Assembly: GCF_007859815.1 (NCBI RefSeq)
Contig: NZ_SJPH01000005.1
Location: forward strand, 102,674-166,673
Direction: 5' to 3'
Source of the DNA: Botrimarina hoheduenensis
Lineage (GTDB): Bacteria; Planctomycetota; Planctomycetia; Pirellulales; Lacipirellulaceae
DNA: 64,000 nt
Shown in pieces: positions 1-8,997 of this stretch; the first letter of the stretch is position 1, and each line of letters opens with the position of its first letter. The notes under the pieces are model-generated. The model saw nothing but the letters and a program-made list of their open reading frames with translations, did no database searches and was not told the DNA's origin. The position numbers and the translations under genes were made by a program.

Positions 1-16
1 CCGAGGGAGAAGGACG

Positions 17-2302
17 CTAGGGACCGTCGGCTAGTGGTTTATTTGTCAGCTGGAAATACAACGTGCCACCCTTCAGGAGTTCGGCGTGCTTCAGCACCCC
101 GCCGGACAGTGGTTTGCCGTTGAGTGTCACCGCCATCACATAGTGGTTGGCATGGACACCGGGCGCTTCGATCCGCATTTGCTTGCCTGAGGGCAAATGG
201 ATCGTTACTTGCTCATAGGCAGGGATACCCAGCTCGTACTCCAACGAGCACGGATCGATCGGGTAAAAGCCCAACGCACTCAGCACAAACCAGGCCGACA
301 TCTGCCCACAGTCTTCGTTCCCGACGATTCCGTCCGGCGCGTCGGTGTAGAAGCGATCCCGAACTTCGCGAACTATCTCCTGCGTTCGCCGGGGTCTGCC
401 AAGCCGATTGAAAAGATACGCGGCATGATGGCTCACCTCGTTGCCGTGAGCGTACTGACCGTAGAACCCGGTCACATCATCAATGTGGCTCTCCACCGTC
501 AGGGGTTCGGAAAAGAAGCGGTCGAGACGGTCAGCCATGGCGTTCCGAGAGCCAAAGAGATCCGCCAACCCCTGAACATCGTGTGGCACGAACCAACTGT
601 ACTGCAGCGCGCTACCTTCCTTGTATTCAGAACCGTGCGCGATCGACTCGGCTTGAAAGGGCGTGATCCATGCCCCCTTAACGTCGCGTGGCCTCATCGC
701 TTGAGTCTGCCGATCGAATAGCCGCCGATACGCCTGTGAACGGTCTTCGAGCCGGACCGCCGCTTCGAGATCCCCCACGCGGCGTGCGAGCTTCGCAGCA
801 CAGGCGTCGTCGTAAGCAACCTCAACGGTTTGCGAGACGCTCCAGGGGACGACTCCGCTCGGAAAGTATCCGTAACGCTCAAGGAGCGAGAACGGAGAAG
901 CGTGATGATCCTGGAAAGAAGTTTCTGAGACCGCTTGCCACGCCGCCTGGGGATCCACTCCGTCAATCCCTTTGAGCACGGCCTCGGTTACAACCGGGAT
1001 CGCATGGTTGGCAAGCATCGCGTGGGTTTCTTTCCCCCAAGCGGTCCACATCGGCAGATAGCCCTGACGGTCGTGATGCGCGAGCATGGTCCGAACTATC
1101 GCCCCCGACAACTCGGGGGCGAGGATCGTGTACAGCGGTTTAACAGCGCGGAACGTATCCCAGAGCGATAGCGTTGAGTAGTAACCTCCCGGCAAAACCG
1201 CGGGGCGATTATCGACGCCCAGGTAGGCTCCATCGACATCGGAGAGCAGGGTAGGGGCCAGGTGCAGATGATAAAGCGCCGTGTAGAAGATGCGTCGTGC
1301 ACGCGCGTCCGCGCTGATCTCAATCTTGCTCAGCCGCTCGCGCCAAGCCGCTTCGGCTTCGCGCTTCACGCGATCAAAATCCCAATGATCGACCTCGGTG
1401 TGCAGGTTACGGCGCGCTCCCTCGACGGAAACGCTTGATAAGCCTGTTCGCACGAGCACGGGCTTGGCTTCCGACGGAGCGAAGCGCACGTAGCCGCGGA
1501 CATCGGCCTTGGTAGCGCTGTACCCGCCTTTGCGGTGCCGCACGCCATCCACGACGCGGTCGAGAAGCGGGTCGTACATGCCGAACCCGACAATCGGTTC
1601 GGAAAATTCGATAACGAAGTAGACTTCTTGCAGGTCGGCCCAACCAGACGAAATACGGTATCCGCTTAGCGTGTGGTCATCTTCAACACGAAGATAAGCA
1701 TCCAGCAGAGTTTCCGGCATGCCATACCGCCGCTGTCGATCGAATCCGTGATTCAGATCGATCACAAGATTTGCTTGTGCCCCGCGAGGATAGCCGAGCC
1801 GCAGCACACCGACGTGCGGTGCCGCGGTTGCCTCGACTCGGATATCGTCGTCTTCGAGCGTTACCGCGTAGTAGCCGGGAGAGGCGATCTCAGACTTGTG
1901 AGAAAATCGGTTGCGGTAACCTTTTTCGGGCGCGTCTTCGGCACCGGGCACAACGAGCACTTCACCAACCGTGGGGGCGAACAAAAGGTCGCCCATTTCT
2001 TCCACACCGGTGCCGCTGATATGCGTGTGGCTGAACCCGAGTATCGTGCGATCGTCGTAGTGGTAGCCGCCACAGGCATCCCATCCGGTGTCACGCGTGT
2101 CGGGACTTAGCTGCACCATGCCATGGGGTGTCGTGGCACCCGGAAAGCAGTGCCCGGAACCGCCCGTGCCGATCAGCGGATCCACCGATCGCACCGGATC
2201 TTGGCCGCACGCTAACGACGCAACGACACCGACGGTGGCGATCGCCACGCCCCTCCAAGAAGCGATGCCCCTGGGGCAACGGATGGTCGTGCGGAGTGTC
2301 AT
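17..2302 (-). CDS. GH92 family alpha-mannosidase, secreted
   Basis: This 761-residue protein belongs to glycoside hydrolase family 92, which are calcium-dependent exo-alpha-mannosidases acting on alpha-1,2/1,3-mannosides. A basic N-terminus and hydrophobic stretch (about residues 15-33, ending near A-C-G-Q) form a signal peptide. The mature N-terminus has the family start D-P-L-I-G-T-G-G-S-G-H-x-F-P-G-A-T-T-P-x-G, and the C-terminal catalytic barrel has the G-N-E-D-C-G-Q-M-S-A-W block at 661-671 and G-N-E-V-S-H-H upstream of it. Length is normal for the family. The ATG at 2302 is the only start that keeps the signal peptide. It is transcribed away from the aldolase/isomerase/kinase cassette at 2.75-5.5 kb, which could use released mannose. 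The family call is secure; linkage specificity cannot be read from sequence. Confidence 0.93.
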   Translation of the reverse strand: MTLRTTIRCPRGIASWRGVAIATVGVVASLACGQDPVRSVDPLIGTGGSGHCFPGATTPHGMVQLSPDTRDTGWDACGGYHYDDRTILGFSHTHISGTGVEEMGDLLFAPTVGEVLVVPGAEDAPEKGYRNRFSHKSEIASPGYYAVTLEDDDIRVEATAAPHVGVLRLGYPRGAQANLVIDLNHGFDRQRRYGMPETLLDAYLRVEDDHTLSGYRISSGWADLQEVYFVIEFSEPIVGFGMYDPLLDRVVDGVRHRKGGYSATKADVRGYVRFAPSEAKPVLVRTGLSSVSVEGARRNLHTEVDHWDFDRVKREAEAAWRERLSKIEISADARARRIFYTALYHLHLAPTLLSDVDGAYLGVDNRPAVLPGGYYSTLSLWDTFRAVKPLYTILAPELSGAIVRTMLAHHDRQGYLPMWTAWGKETHAMLANHAIPVVTEAVLKGIDGVDPQAAWQAVSETSFQDHHASPFSLLERYGYFPSGVVPWSVSQTVEVAYDDACAAKLARRVGDLEAAVRLEDRSQAYRRLFDRQTQAMRPRDVKGAWITPFQAESIAHGSEYKEGSALQYSWFVPHDVQGLADLFGSRNAMADRLDRFFSEPLTVESHIDDVTGFYGQYAHGNEVSHHAAYLFNRLGRPRRTQEIVREVRDRFYTDAPDGIVGNEDCGQMSAWFVLSALGFYPIDPCSLEYELGIPAYEQVTIHLPSGKQMRIEAPGVHANHYVMAVTLNGKPLSGGVLKHAELLKGGTLYFQLTNKPLADGP

Positions 2303-2751
2303 CAGACTTTATAACGTTCGCCAACCTGTTTGGTCACGACAGCGACAAGATTTCGCTTGATGCCCCGCATCAACAACCATTCTCTCTCGATTTCGCGCAC
2401 ATGCGCCTAACCCAAGGCAGTCGAGACATCCAATGTTTCTCTCTTCTCAAGCGAAAGCCGAACTCAAGCTCATGACCGGGCGAGGAGTTTACGGACTGAC
2501 GGGGGATCGCTGATAATTCAATTCTCGTCCGCTGTTCAGGCCGGTCCACGAATCATAATTCGACGTTGCACGGCACCCGGTCAAGCCGCGTGTCGCGATA
2601 CCGGCTTACTCTGCCGCCGCGCAGCCGCGTCGGATGCGACCCACGGCGATCGACCGACTGCGATCGACCGACTGCGATGTGACGACTGCGATGTGACGAC
2701 TGCGAATAAGTAAGGCCGGGGGGCATCTTCCCCGCAAGAAGGGAGACGGCG
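2303..2751. other. Divergent intergenic region
   Basis: This 449-base gap separates the GH92 gene from the sugar cassette, so it should hold promoters for both directions. I could not assign -35/-10 boxes with confidence. Its clearest structure is a four-copy 14-bp tandem repeat near the right end, listed separately. Short open frames here look like chance ORFs. Confidence 0.5.
2647..2702. repeat. Four tandem 14-bp repeats upstream of sugar cassette
   Basis: Four head-to-tail 14-bp units lie at 2647-2660, 2661-2674, 2675-2688 and 2689-2702. The first two are identical (CGATCGACCGACTG) and the last two are identical (CGATGTGACGACTG). All share CGAT at the left and CGACTG or CCGACTG at the right. 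The array ends 49 bases before the start codon at 2752, a position suited to a regulator-binding array or a 5' UTR element. The function is not known. Confidence 0.8.
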
Positions 2752-3768
2752 TTGCCGAAAGTTCTCGATCAAAAGCTGGCGGAGATCCACGCGGACCCCA
2801 GTGGATCCAAGGCGTTCCTGCTCGCAGACGCCAAAGATGCGGACATGGCCTTTGGCATGGCTGCTCCCGGCACGAGGAGCAATGGCAGTAGCAAAACCCT
2901 CGCCGACTACCGCAACGCGATCCGCGCCGTCGTTCGACAAGGCCTCGTCGACCTGGTTCTGATGAGCGCTTCAAGCGTCGAGCAAATCGTGATCAAGGAA
3001 GGCCTGTTCCGTGACTCACCGGTGACCCCCGCCGGTCGCGCAAACGACACCACCGATATCTGGATCATTCGTGGCAGCCACTACGCGGCGACGCCGTCGC
3101 GGCCGTTTCGGTCCGCGACACTCGATCACCTCAAGCACGGGCAGTTGGTCGATGATCCCGCCGCACCGGGGCCGGGGGTTGATCTGGGGCTCTACAGCTT
3201 GACCTTCTCGGGCGATACCGAAGCTGACCTCCGCACGCTCGAAGCGTTTGCCGCTTTCCGTCTCGAGGCCGAGCAAAAAGGCTTTCGCTACTTTCTTGAG
3301 GTCTTCAACCCGAACGTTGCGGGCAGCGTTCCGGACAGCGAGTTCGGCGGATTCTTGAATGACCATATCGCCCGTTCTTTGGCCGGCGTGACAAGCGTGG
3401 GACGTCCGCTATTTTTGAAGATCCCCTACAACGGTCCGGCAGCGCTCGAAGAACTCGTGGCCTACGACCCCCACTTGGTGGTCGGGGTGCTGGGCGGATC
3501 GGCAGGAACCAGCCGCGATGCTTTTCAACTCATCGCCGAAGCGCGACGTTACGGCGCACGGATCGCGCTGCTCGGGCGCAAGATCAATGCGGCCGAAGAT
3601 CAACTCGCGTTTATCGAGCATCTGCGTAGCGTCGCCGATGGCAACGCCTCGCCGTCGGAGGCGGTGCGCTCCTACCATGGCCACCTTCAGACCGCGGGGG
3701 TGGCTCCGCACCGAAGTTTGGAAGACGATCTCATGATTACCAACACCGCGCTTAGTTATTCGGCGTAA
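2752..3768 (+). CDS. Class I aldolase-like TIM-barrel protein
   Basis: This 338-residue protein reads like an aldolase-type TIM barrel. A late strand carries F-L-K-I-P-Y-N-G, in which K223 is a candidate Schiff-base lysine. It is followed by V-V-G-V-L-G-G-S-A-G-T at about 243-253, which resembles the glycine-rich phosphate-binding loop of class I aldolases. The start is a TTG with a good GGGAG ribosome-binding site about nine bases upstream. It is the first of three same-strand genes with short gaps (14 and 12 bases), followed by a sugar isomerase and a PfkB kinase. In that setting it probably cleaves the phosphorylated ketose made by the kinase. Substrate is inferred from context only; fold and class are moderately supported. 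Confidence 0.7.
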   Translation: MPKVLDQKLAEIHADPSGSKAFLLADAKDADMAFGMAAPGTRSNGSSKTLADYRNAIRAVVRQGLVDLVLMSASSVEQIVIKEGLFRDSPVTPAGRANDTTDIWIIRGSHYAATPSRPFRSATLDHLKHGQLVDDPAAPGPGVDLGLYSLTFSGDTEADLRTLEAFAAFRLEAEQKGFRYFLEVFNPNVAGSVPDSEFGGFLNDHIARSLAGVTSVGRPLFLKIPYNGPAALEELVAYDPHLVVGVLGGSAGTSRDAFQLIAEARRYGARIALLGRKINAAEDQLAFIEHLRSVADGNASPSEAVRSYHGHLQTAGVAPHRSLEDDLMITNTALSYSA

Positions 3769-3782
3769 CCCGCCCGACTCGT

Positions 3783-4361
3783 ATGAAACGCTCGCAGATC
3801 AATCAAGCCGTTCGCGATGCGACGGTGTGTTTCATCCGTCACGGATGGACCCTGCCCCCCAACCCACGGTGGGACGTCACCGACTTCGGTCGCGATGATT
3901 TTCGCGCCTGTGGTCTGGTGCTGGTGAACCTTGCCGAAGAGCCCGAGTACTGCGAGAAGCTGATGTTCGCGTATCCCCATCAGATCACGCCCGCCCACAC
4001 GCACCGACTCAAGAAAGAAGACATCATCTGCCGCCACGGCGTTTTAGAAGTGCGTCTCTGGCCGGCGTCGCCCGAAAAGTGCTCTGCGTCGGATCCGCCA
4101 AGCCGGGTGCGCGTTGATGGGCAAGAGACTAGTATCGACGCGGGCTCGGTCTTGGTGCTCCAGGCGGGCAGCCGGGTGACGCTCGAGCCGGGGGTATTCC
4201 ATTCGTTCTGGGCTGCCGCCGAAGACACGATCATTGGCGAGGTTTCGACCGCCAACGATGACCTGACGGACAATCTGTTTGCGGAACCGGTCAGCCGCTT
4301 CACGCAGGTGGAAGAGGACGAGCCCGCGCTCGTTCGGCTCGTCTCGGACCCTGTCCTCTAA
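3783..4361 (+). CDS. D-lyxose/D-mannose ketol-isomerase (cupin)
   Basis: This 192-residue cupin resembles the D-lyxose ketol-isomerase family, manganese enzymes that interconvert D-lyxose with D-xylulose and often D-mannose with D-fructose. Likely metal ligands are H72 and H74 (A-H-T-H), E79 and H140 (P-G-V-F-H). The second cupin motif sits in an E-P-G-V-F-H context, as in the family. The protein is somewhat shorter than the usual roughly 225 residues, mainly at the ends. It is cytoplasmic, with no signal peptide. Its position between an aldolase-like gene and a PfkB kinase, next to a GH92 mannosidase, favours mannose to fructose in vivo, but lyxose cannot be excluded. Confidence 0.85.
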   Translation: MKRSQINQAVRDATVCFIRHGWTLPPNPRWDVTDFGRDDFRACGLVLVNLAEEPEYCEKLMFAYPHQITPAHTHRLKKEDIICRHGVLEVRLWPASPEKCSASDPPSRVRVDGQETSIDAGSVLVLQAGSRVTLEPGVFHSFWAAAEDTIIGEVSTANDDLTDNLFAEPVSRFTQVEEDEPALVRLVSDPVL

Positions 4362-4373
4362 GCGAGCCAAGCA

Positions 4374-5489
4374 ATGGACAGAGAACAGCTCGCGCGCAAG
4401 ATCGAATCACGAGCCGATGAGCTCTCGCAGCAGCGCGTGGTGACAGGGTTTGACGGCTTTGTCGATGAGATGCTCTCGGTCGTACAGACGCGACATGGCG
4501 AAGCCAACTACGAACGGGTCGCAACGATCGAGCACTTTGGGTCGCTGATTTCTGCCGCAGCGGGTCACAGCAGCCTCCGCGAGGCGGTGGTCACCTCCGT
4601 CGAGCCGGGCGGCTGTGCCGTTAATATGGGCGACGGTCTCACGGCGCTGGGCATCGGGGTTGAGACCTTCGCAACACTCGGAGATCCGATTCATGCGGCG
4701 TTTGCCAAGTACGGACAACAGGCTCGGCTGCACTCGTGGGGCGATTCGCCAGGCCGAACGCTCGCCTTCGAGTTTGACGATGGCAAGCTGATGTTCAGCC
4801 ACGTCAGCCAACTCGCCAGTTTCACCGCTCAGGAAGTGGGGCGGCGGCTAGGCGAAGGGGAGTACCAGCGTGCTTGCCAAGCGGCGTCGCTGATCGCTCT
4901 CACCGACTGGACCCTCTATCCGCACATGACCCAAGTCTGGCGACTGCTTGCGGTCGAGGTGTTTGCCAAGCTCACGCAGCGCAAGGCGCTGCTGATCGAT
5001 CTGGTCGACCCCAGCAGCCGCAGCGAGGCGGATGTACGAGATATGCTCGCGGTGCTGCCGGAGCTGAACGCGCAGCTACGCGTGACACTCGGTCTGAATC
5101 AGAACGAAGCCAACGTGCTGTCACGACTGGTTGGGATCGCAACCGTCGCCCCTGCCGACCCGCTAGCCAGCGCTGCGCAAGCGGCCGCTCTTCGGCTGGC
5201 GGTAGGGGTCGAAGAAGTCGTGCTTCACGCCTCGCGTTTCGCGGTGGCAGCAGATTCTTCTGGCACCACGGCCCTCAACGGCCCCTACACCTCGACGCCG
5301 ATCAAGAGCACCGGAGCCGGCGACCGCTTCAACGCGGGCTACGCCGCGGGGCTGCTGCTGGAGCTTGGCCCGGCAGAACGCTTAGCGTTTGGCGTGGCGG
5401 CTTCGGGAGTCTTCGTCCGGACGGGGCAGAGCGCCGAGCTTCGCCAAGTGACCGCGCTCTTGCGTAACTTTGAGTCGTGGAGCCCCTGA
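4374..5489 (+). CDS. PfkB-family carbohydrate kinase
   Basis: This 371-residue protein is a ribokinase/PfkB-fold sugar kinase. The second family signature is S-T-G-A-G-D-R-F-N-A-G at 312-322, with D317 as the expected catalytic base and the glycines forming the anion hole. The N-terminal half has a G-G-x-x-x-N-M-G motif (residues 79-86) typical of the substrate-binding side. It is the third gene of the cassette, starting 12 bases after the isomerase stop. It would phosphorylate the ketose made by the isomerase and hand it to the aldolase-like protein. The exact sugar and phosphorylation position are not visible in the sequence. Confidence 0.88.
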   Translation: MDREQLARKIESRADELSQQRVVTGFDGFVDEMLSVVQTRHGEANYERVATIEHFGSLISAAAGHSSLREAVVTSVEPGGCAVNMGDGLTALGIGVETFATLGDPIHAAFAKYGQQARLHSWGDSPGRTLAFEFDDGKLMFSHVSQLASFTAQEVGRRLGEGEYQRACQAASLIALTDWTLYPHMTQVWRLLAVEVFAKLTQRKALLIDLVDPSSRSEADVRDMLAVLPELNAQLRVTLGLNQNEANVLSRLVGIATVAPADPLASAAQAAALRLAVGVEEVVLHASRFAVAADSSGTTALNGPYTSTPIKSTGAGDRFNAGYAAGLLLELGPAERLAFGVAASGVFVRTGQSAELRQVTALLRNFESWSP

Positions 5490-5603
5490 ATGGCTCACTC
5501 CCTCGCGGCTGCCTGGCAGACCCGCAATTAGCCAACCGACAGTGCACCGAGTCGGCTTAAGCGAAGCTACCCGAACCTACACTACTTCTCCCAGATTAAC
5601 GCC

Positions 5604-7262
5604 ATGGTCCGAATCCTCACCGCGTGGTTGCTCATCGTCGCGGCTCTCCCGATCACGTACTCCAACGAGATCGCTCCGAGCACTTCCTTCGATGTGGTTG
5701 TTTACGGAGGCACATCGGCTGGGGTCGTCGCTGCGGTGCAAGCGGCCCGACTTGGGCGGTCAGTCGTGATCGTGGCACCCGAGCGAAAGCTCGGAGGACT
5801 CTCCGCCTCGGGACTCGGGTGGACCGATACGGGCGATAAATCGGTCATCGGCGGCCTTTCGCGTGAGTTCTACCACCGCGTCTGGAAGCACTATCAGAAG
5901 CCCACCGCGTGGAAGTGGCAGCGGCGCGAAGAGTTCGGCAATCGGGGCCAGGGCACCGAAGCCATCGACACTCAAGGCCGAACCCAGTGGATCTTCGAGC
6001 CGCACGTCGCCGAAGAGGTCTTTGAAGAGATGCTCGCCGAGGCCGACGTCCGCGTCGAGCGCGAGGAATGGCTCGACCGCGCTGCAGGGGTCGAGCTTGC
6101 TGGAAAGAAGATCGCTTCAATCCGCACGCTATCGGGCAAGACTTTCGCCGGCAAGATTTTTATCGACGCCACCTACGAGGGCGATCTGATGGCGGCAGCG
6201 GGTGTCGATTATCACGTCGGACGCGAGGCGCGTGAGGTTTACGGCGAGGAATGGAACGGCGTGCAGGTAGGCGTTCTGCACCACAAGCATTACTTCGAGA
6301 AACCGGTCGATCCGTACGTGGTTGCCGGTGACCCCTCCAGCGGACTGCTGCCACGCATCAGCGCCACCCCTCCTGGTTCTCGGCACGAGGGCGACCAGCG
6401 GGTTCAGGCTTACTGCTTCCGCATGTGCCTTTCAAATCACCCCGATAACCGGCTGCCGTTTCCGCGTCCAGAGAGTTACGACCCGGCTCAGTACGAGCTG
6501 CTGCTGCGCATTTTTGCCACCGGTTGGCGCGACGTTTTCTGGAAGTTTGATCGTGTCCCTAACCGAAAAACCGACACCAACAATCACGGCCCGTTCAGCA
6601 CCGACAACATCGGCTTCAACTACGACTACCCCGAAGCCAGCTACGAGCGCCGCCGGGAGATCATCCAAGAGCACATCGACTACCAGCAGGGGCTCATGTA
6701 CTTCATGGCCAACGACCCGCGTGTGCCCGAAGAGATCCGCACTAAGCTTGCCAGTTGGGGACTCGCCGCCGATGAGTTCCAAGAGACAAACGGCTGGCCC
6801 CATCAGATCTACGTGCGTGAGGCACGACGCATGATCGGCGAGTATGTCGCCACCGAGGCTGACTGCCTCTCGCAGCGCACCACCGATGTCCCGATTGGCA
6901 TGGGATCGTATGTGATGGACTCGCACAACGTCCAGCGTTATGTAACGCCCGAAGGAACCGTCCAAAACGAAGGCGATATCGGCGTGCACCCGCCCCAACC
7001 CTACAAGATCGCCTACGGCAGCCTCACTCCTCGTAAGGGGCAGGCGAGCAACTTGTTGGTGCCGGTGTGCCTGTCGTCCTCGCATATCGCCTACGGATCG
7101 ATCCGCATGGAGCCCGTCTTCATGATCCTAGCGCACTCCGCCGCCACGGCGGCGGATCTGGCCCTCGACTCGGGCTGTGCCGTCCAAGAGATCGACTACC
7201 ACGAGCTACGCGATCGGCTACTCTCTGAAGGACAGATTCTTGACCTCCCCCACGAGCCGTGA
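5604..7262 (+). CDS. Secreted FAD-dependent oxidoreductase
   Basis: This 552-residue FAD-dependent oxidoreductase (FAD_oxidored type) has an N-terminal signal peptide of about 20 residues, then a Rossmann dinucleotide-binding strand-loop-helix (D-V-V-V-Y-G-G-T-S-A-G-V-V-A-A-V) and the family block G-G-L-S-A-S-G-L-G-W-T-D. The C-terminal end has the second flavin contact region around I-A-Y-G-S-I-R-M-E-P. Such proteins are abundant in planctomycetes and related saccharolytic bacteria; substrates are mostly unknown. It starts 114 bases after the kinase gene on the same strand, so it may or may not be co-transcribed. The ATG at 5604 is chosen because it begins the signal peptide. Confidence 0.88.
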   Translation: MVRILTAWLLIVAALPITYSNEIAPSTSFDVVVYGGTSAGVVAAVQAARLGRSVVIVAPERKLGGLSASGLGWTDTGDKSVIGGLSREFYHRVWKHYQKPTAWKWQRREEFGNRGQGTEAIDTQGRTQWIFEPHVAEEVFEEMLAEADVRVEREEWLDRAAGVELAGKKIASIRTLSGKTFAGKIFIDATYEGDLMAAAGVDYHVGREAREVYGEEWNGVQVGVLHHKHYFEKPVDPYVVAGDPSSGLLPRISATPPGSRHEGDQRVQAYCFRMCLSNHPDNRLPFPRPESYDPAQYELLLRIFATGWRDVFWKFDRVPNRKTDTNNHGPFSTDNIGFNYDYPEASYERRREIIQEHIDYQQGLMYFMANDPRVPEEIRTKLASWGLAADEFQETNGWPHQIYVREARRMIGEYVATEADCLSQRTTDVPIGMGSYVMDSHNVQRYVTPEGTVQNEGDIGVHPPQPYKIAYGSLTPRKGQASNLLVPVCLSSSHIAYGSIRMEPVFMILAHSAATAADLALDSGCAVQEIDYHELRDRLLSEGQILDLPHEP

Positions 7263-7447
7263 CCTTTCGCTCTAAGTTTGCAAGAATTGAAACACAACCA
7301 TGATTAAGTTAAGAACCTCTCGCGGCGGTGCCGCGGCTTAAGCCGCGATCCACTGGCGAGCGCACTTTTCCGACTATCGGCCCGCAGGGCCGCACAAGCA
7401 CCCCCTCATCAGCCCGACTTCTTCCCCCTCAACCGCGACTTATCTCC

Positions 7448-8854
7448 ATGAGCACCAACCGGCGAGAGTTTCTTCAGTTTTCGGCAGCCTCGTTTTGGGT
7501 CGGATCGTCGGTCGTCGGCGCGCCGTCTCTCGCCAGGGCAGCGGCACGGTCCGCGAACGAGCGGCCGGTTTTTGGATTCATCGGTTCCGGAATCCAGTTC
7601 CAAACGCTGATCAGGTCGGGGTGCGTGTTCGGGCCCTGTGCCGCGGTATGCGACGTCGATGCGGTGCAACGCGGGCGCGGCGTCGAAACCGCCCGGATTG
7701 AACACTACGCGCGCGACTACCCCATTACGATCTACAACTATGAAGACCACCGCGCGGTGCTCGACCGAGACGACATTGATGCCGTGGTCATTGCGACGCC
7801 CGATCACTGGCACGCCAAGATTGCTACCGAAGCGATGGACGCCGGCAAAGACATTTATTGCGAGAAGCCGCTCACGCTCACCATCGACGAGGGGCGCCGC
7901 CTTGCCGACCACGTGGCGAAGACCGGCCGAGTCTTGCAAGTCGGCACGATGCAGCGCACCGAGTTTGGCCGCTCCTTCGCCACGGCCGCGGCGATGGTCC
8001 GCGACGGACGCATCGGCACGCTAAAGCGGGTGACGTGCGCCATCGGCGGATCGCCCCAGCCGTTCCCGATCCCCCCAGCTCCAACGCCCAAGCACCTCAA
8101 TTGGGATCGCTGGTTAGGACCGGCACCGTGGACCGAGTACCTCGCCACACCCCAGATCCTCAAAGATCGCGGCTACGAGTCGGGTCACCCGGGAAGCCGC
8201 ACGCACGCTTTCTTCCGCTGGTGGTACGAGTACTCGGGAGGCAAGCTCACCGACTGGGGCGCTCATCACGTGGATTGTGCGATGTGGGCCCTCGACCGCG
8301 GGCATGCTGATATCGGCCAGTACACGCTCGATCCATTGCGCGTCGAGCACCCCAACCCCATGGACAAGGACGGCATGCCGGTCCATACGGATCGCTACAA
8401 CACTGCCACCCAATTCCACACGCGTGTGGAATTGGAAGATGGGCTAGTAATCGACATTGTTGATAGCGCCGTGGAGACGCTCGGCTTTGATAATGGCATT
8501 ATGTTCGAAGGAGAGAACGGCAAGTTTTTTGTGAATCGGGGCAAGCTGACCGGTAAGCCGGTCGAAGACCTCCAGACCAATCCGCTTGCCGCAGACGCCC
8601 TGGATCGGCTCTACGGCCGGACGAACGTCGCGCCGACGCACATGGGGGACTTTGTCGATTGCCTGAAGACTCGCCAGACGCCGGTCTCCGACGCCGAGTC
8701 GCACCATCGCAACCTCACCGTCTGCCACGCCGCCAACGTCGCGTTGCGGCTGGGGCGCAAGCTGACCTTCGACCCCGCGACCGAGCGCTTTGTCGGCGAC
8801 GATCAGGCGAATCGGTTCTTAGCCCGTACACCGCGCAAGGGTTACGAGTGGTAA
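7448..8854 (+). CDS. Tat-exported Gfo/Idh/MocA oxidoreductase
   Basis: This 468-residue NAD(P)-dependent oxidoreductase of the Gfo/Idh/MocA family has the Rossmann N-terminal domain (F-G-F-I-G-S-G), the conserved A-T-P-D-H-W-H motif and E-K-P-L-T (the catalytic lysine region), and a C-terminal alpha/beta domain including G-G-K-L-T-D-W-G-A-H-H. The N-terminus N-R-R-E-F-L-Q-F plus a hydrophobic stretch is a twin-arginine signal, so it is exported folded with its cofactor. I place the start at the ATG at 7448, 40 codons inside a longer open frame; the extra residues would be poor coding sequence before the Tat motif. It follows the FAD oxidoreductase on the same strand. Substrate unknown. Confidence 0.92.
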   Translation: MSTNRREFLQFSAASFWVGSSVVGAPSLARAAARSANERPVFGFIGSGIQFQTLIRSGCVFGPCAAVCDVDAVQRGRGVETARIEHYARDYPITIYNYEDHRAVLDRDDIDAVVIATPDHWHAKIATEAMDAGKDIYCEKPLTLTIDEGRRLADHVAKTGRVLQVGTMQRTEFGRSFATAAAMVRDGRIGTLKRVTCAIGGSPQPFPIPPAPTPKHLNWDRWLGPAPWTEYLATPQILKDRGYESGHPGSRTHAFFRWWYEYSGGKLTDWGAHHVDCAMWALDRGHADIGQYTLDPLRVEHPNPMDKDGMPVHTDRYNTATQFHTRVELEDGLVIDIVDSAVETLGFDNGIMFEGENGKFFVNRGKLTGKPVEDLQTNPLAADALDRLYGRTNVAPTHMGDFVDCLKTRQTPVSDAESHHRNLTVCHAANVALRLGRKLTFDPATERFVGDDQANRFLARTPRKGYEW

Positions 8855-8882
8855 GCCTTGCAGGCGTCTAAAAATTCGTGCT

Positions 8883-8907
8883 CTGCGAAATTTTTTGCGG
8901 TTCGCAG
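8883..8907 (+). promoter_or_regulatory. Inverted repeat upstream of large sigma-factor gene
   Basis: CTGCGAA at 8883-8889 and TTCGCAG at 8901-8907 are perfect inverted complements separated by 11 bases that include a six-T run. It lies 91 bases before the chosen start of the sigma-factor gene. It could be an operator, an RNA stem, or a terminator for the gene ending at 8854. The function is not established. Confidence 0.5.
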
Positions 8908-8939
8908 GTCCGTTCGGGCACACTTAGGGGGGGTAGAGC

Positions 8940-8963
8940 GCGTGACCCGCCACAGGGTCACGC
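8940..8963 (+). promoter_or_regulatory. Strong 5' UTR hairpin before large sigma-factor gene
   Basis: GCGTGACCC (8940-8948) and GGGTCACGC (8955-8963) form a perfect 9-bp stem with a 6-base loop, followed by a run of C rather than T, so it is not a standard intrinsic terminator. It ends 34 bases before the ATG at 8998 and may influence translation or mRNA stability of the sigma factor. Confidence 0.6.
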
Positions 8964-8997
8964 CCCCCCCAGAGACCTGTTGGCCACTCCGCTTGGC

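Noticed and set aside
7330-7352. CGCGGC-TTAA-GCCGCG stem before the Gfo/Idh/MocA gene
   Set aside because: A short GC-rich stem without a T run or other support; common by chance in such sequence.
8878-8997. Upstream GTG start for the large sigma-factor gene
   Set aside because: Would add 40 residues of unnatural composition and put two stem-loops in coding sequence; the ATG at 8998 is preferred.
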